A program made the translations under genes and the position numbers. Shown here in pieces: positions 6,684 through 8,020 of a DNA stretch of 8,020 nucleotides. Source of the DNA: CAYJMQ01 sp964392415 (GTDB lineage: Bacteria > Bdellovibrionota > JACOXK01 > 2-02-FULL-40-11); NCBI GenBank assembly GCA_964392415.1, contig CAYMPL010000073.1, positions 1 through 8,020 on the forward strand. Direction: 5' to 3'. The number at the start of each line of letters is the position of its first letter. The first letter of the stretch is position 1. A model generated the notes under the pieces. It worked only from the letters and a program-made list of their open reading frames with translations, was not told where the DNA came from and did no database searches.

Positions 6684-7769
6684 TTAATCCTTTTGGGACT
6701 CCGGAGAAGCGACAGCGCGGCTCGCTTCTTTTTCTATTGACCTGGCGCGGTCTTCTAAAAGCTTAGCCTGATCGGCGCTTCCAATGCTCTTCAGATGGGT
6801 GGCATAATCGATTAAAACGTGAAGCAATTTTGGGCTTTCAGCGCCAAATGCTTTTTCATGCCATTCAAGGGATTTATTAAAAAATTGTCCTGCCAAATCG
6901 GTTTTACCCTCCGCTTTATAGATTTCAGCAAAATTATGGTAGATTTCAGAAAGAACCGCGTTATTGGGTCTCCTCGAATTTGTCATCCGCTCAAGGGCGA
7001 GTTTCATCATTTTCTCAGAATCATCGTATTGCTTCTGTTTCAGCTGAACGATGCCTAAGCGCCAGTATGAAAGCGCGTAAAACTCTTCCTCTATTCCTGG
7101 CCCTGGCCCTGGCCCTGGCCCTGGAATGCCTTCTGCCAGGGAAAGGGCTTTTTCATATTCCGCTTTGGCATCAGCCCATTTCCTCTGATCAATATAAATT
7201 TTTCCTAAAACCGAATGCAAATAGGGGAAACTTTTTTTAAGCGTGACTTGGATATTGGCTTTCTTCTCTACGATGGAAATGAATTTCTGGAGGTAGTCTG
7301 CCGCTTTCGTATATGTGTAATGCGCACTATATTGATTAATTTTATGAATAAATTCTTTTTGAAAAATCTCCCACTCTAATAGAGCCGAAGGGTGAGCTAT
7401 GCCGTAATTTTCAGCTATTTGGAGCGCTTGCGCTGTTAAGGAGTCATCGTCATTATACTGACCCATCTCGTAATAACTTTTGGAAAGCAGCAGATTAAAT
7501 CTTGCTTTCAACAGCGCTCTGGAATCTTTGTCCTTCATCAATTTTGTAAGAGGGGACTCCAGGAATTTTTGACTTTCTAAGGCGGCGAGGTTCGTTTTTC
7601 GCAGCGCCATATCACCCCCCCCTTTTTTTGCGAAAACAAACGCTTCATCAAAGAGTTTTATAATTTTATTGTAATCCCCCGCATATTTTCTTGCGCCGAC
7701 AAAATAGGCTCCAGCAGCCAGCGATCCCAAAATAATGACAAAGACAGAAATTTTAATGAATTTTCGCAT
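6684..7769 (-). CDS. Membrane-anchored TPR protein
   Basis: This 361-aa protein starts MRKFIKISVFVIILG. A basic N-terminus and one hydrophobic helix (about 5-26) act as a membrane anchor or uncleaved signal; no lipobox is seen. The rest is helical, with clear tetratricopeptide repeats at about 182-214 (GKIYIDQRKWADAKAEYEKAL), 230-263, 273-306 and 315-348. Less regular repeats probably precede them from about 85. TPR arrays bind protein partners, so a periplasmic scaffold role is likely, with no specific partner visible. A (Pro-Gly)5 insert (216-225) sits between the first two clear TPRs. The frame is open to an upstream ATG at 7865, but that would overlap the HNH gene and place 32 polar residues before the anchor, so I chose 7769 although its ribosome-binding site is poor. 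It converges on the large exported protein gene. Confidence 0.8.
   Translation of the reverse strand: MRKFIKISVFVIILGSLAAGAYFVGARKYAGDYNKIIKLFDEAFVFAKKGGGDMALRKTNLAALESQKFLESPLTKLMKDKDSRALLKARFNLLLSKSYYEMGQYNDDDSLTAQALQIAENYGIAHPSALLEWEIFQKEFIHKINQYSAHYTYTKAADYLQKFISIVEKKANIQVTLKKSFPYLHSVLGKIYIDQRKWADAKAEYEKALSLAEGIPGPGPGPGPGIEEEFYALSYWRLGIVQLKQKQYDDSEKMMKLALERMTNSRRPNNAVLSEIYHNFAEIYKAEGKTDLAGQFFNKSLEWHEKAFGAESPKLLHVLIDYATHLKSIGSADQAKLLEDRARSIEKEASRAVASPESQKD
7096..7124 (-). repeat. Hexanucleotide microsatellite (CCTGGC on plus strand, 4.8 copies)
   Basis: Four full copies and one partial copy of CCTGGC run without a mismatch inside the TPR gene, encoding (Pro-Gly)5 on the minus strand as CCA GGG pairs. 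Because the unit is six bases, gain or loss of copies by slippage would add or remove Pro-Gly pairs without shifting the frame. Confidence 0.9.
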
Positions 7770-7783
7770 GATGATTAAGGTAT

Positions 7784-7796
7784 CGGCATCTTGCCG
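7784..7796 (-). other. Small perfect hairpin in the leader of the TPR gene
   Basis: CGGCA and TGCCG flank a 3-nt loop, in the gap between the HNH stop and the TPR start (7770-7815), ending about 14 nt before the TPR ATG. No T-run follows it in the minus direction, so it is not a good terminator for the HNH gene. It could influence TPR translation, which lacks a visible Shine-Dalgarno sequence. The stem is short and may be chance. Confidence 0.25.
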
Positions 7797-7815
7797 TAAA
7801 AAGTTAACTGAAAAT

Positions 7816-8020
7816 TCATTTCTGATGTCGTCCTTCTTTCCCCATTGGCCACTGGGACAAACCAAAGATCATCTCAGCTCTCCATCTATTGTGTTCGCCA
7901 CAAAGAATCCGTAAATTTTCTTCCGATGATTTCCCCCCAAACGCCCATGGCTGTACGTGGTCCAGCTGCAAGAATCCCCTTTCATCACACCGTTTGCCAT
8001 TGGGACTCTCATAACTACAT
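7816..8020 (-). CDS. HNH endonuclease, C-terminal fragment
   Basis: The last 67 codons of a gene that begins beyond the right edge. The peptide reads CSYESPNGKRC then DERGFLQLDHVQPWAFGG, followed by KSSEENLRILCGEHNRWRAE and MIFG. This is the classic HNH zinc-finger nuclease core: paired Cys around a nine-residue loop, the LDHV His (metal base, codon 7957-7959), the Asn of EENLR, and the Cys and His of LCGEHN. The EMIFG ending after HNRWRA is typical of the stand-alone HNH proteins common in Bdellovibrio- and Myxococcus-like genomes. These cut DNA and occur in mobile, defence or housekeeping settings, so the biological role here is open. The stop is TGA at 7818-7816, 46 nt before the TPR start. 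The frame was read directly from the sequence, being too short and open-ended to show as a full ORF. Confidence 0.88.
   Translation of the reverse strand, partial: CSYESPNGKRCDERGFLQLDHVQPWAFGGKSSEENLRILCGEHNRWRAEMIFGLSQWPMGKEGRHQK

Noticed and set aside
7096..7124. CRISPR-like or regulatory repeat array
   Set aside because: The units are contiguous 6-mers in frame with coding sequence and have no spacers, so this is a coding microsatellite.
7770..7865. 32-residue N-terminal extension of the TPR protein
   Set aside because: It overlaps the HNH coding end in another frame and puts a polar segment ahead of a standard basic-plus-hydrophobic anchor start.

Overview
The window looks like chromosomal DNA of a Gram-negative bacterium. 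It has a lipobox lipoprotein with Gly after the lipid-bearing Cys, a large Sec-exported protein, sigma70-like promoters, and base composition that looks moderate by eye (not computed). A class II (GlpX) fructose-bisphosphatase and an HNH nuclease of the type common in Bdellovibrio and Myxococcus relatives fit a deltaproteobacterial-type, probably uncultured, lineage. That placement is an inference. No rRNA, tRNA, CRISPR array, insertion sequence or attachment site was seen.

Left arm, positions 1-2388, all on the minus strand. In transcription order it holds a lipoprotein of unknown family (1138-2388), glpX (76-1032), and the first 25 codons of an SRPBCC/START-fold protein. The last of these starts inside the glpX stop codon and runs off the window. 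A 13-bp palindrome lies in the 93-bp gap before glpX.

Divergent control region, 2389-2604. It carries facing candidate promoters and, on the plus strand, a possible 17-codon upstream ORF in a leader that can form two mutually exclusive hairpins. Beyond these I see nothing in it. No gene-free stretch exceeds 300 bases.

Centre, 2605-6648, plus strand. A single exported protein of 1347 aa fills this region. Its parts are a signal peptide, a helical/coiled-coil region, an acidic Pro/Thr-rich linker, a helical domain with glycine-rich hydrophobic stretches, four divergent SH3/KOW-like beta repeats, and a C-terminal domain that keeps the main protein-kinase-fold catalytic residues. This is the most novel item in the window: a secreted kinase-like protein of undescribed architecture, divergent from a lipoprotein that may or may not be its partner.

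Right arm, 6684-8020, minus strand. A membrane-anchored TPR protein converges on the large gene and carries an in-frame (Pro-Gly)5 hexanucleotide repeat between two TPRs. Upstream of it lies the 3' end of an HNH endonuclease gene that begins outside the window.

Only glpX has a clear metabolic role (gluconeogenesis). The envelope proteins (lipoprotein, exported kinase-like protein, anchored TPR protein) form a loose cell-surface neighbourhood, but nothing in the sequence proves they act together.
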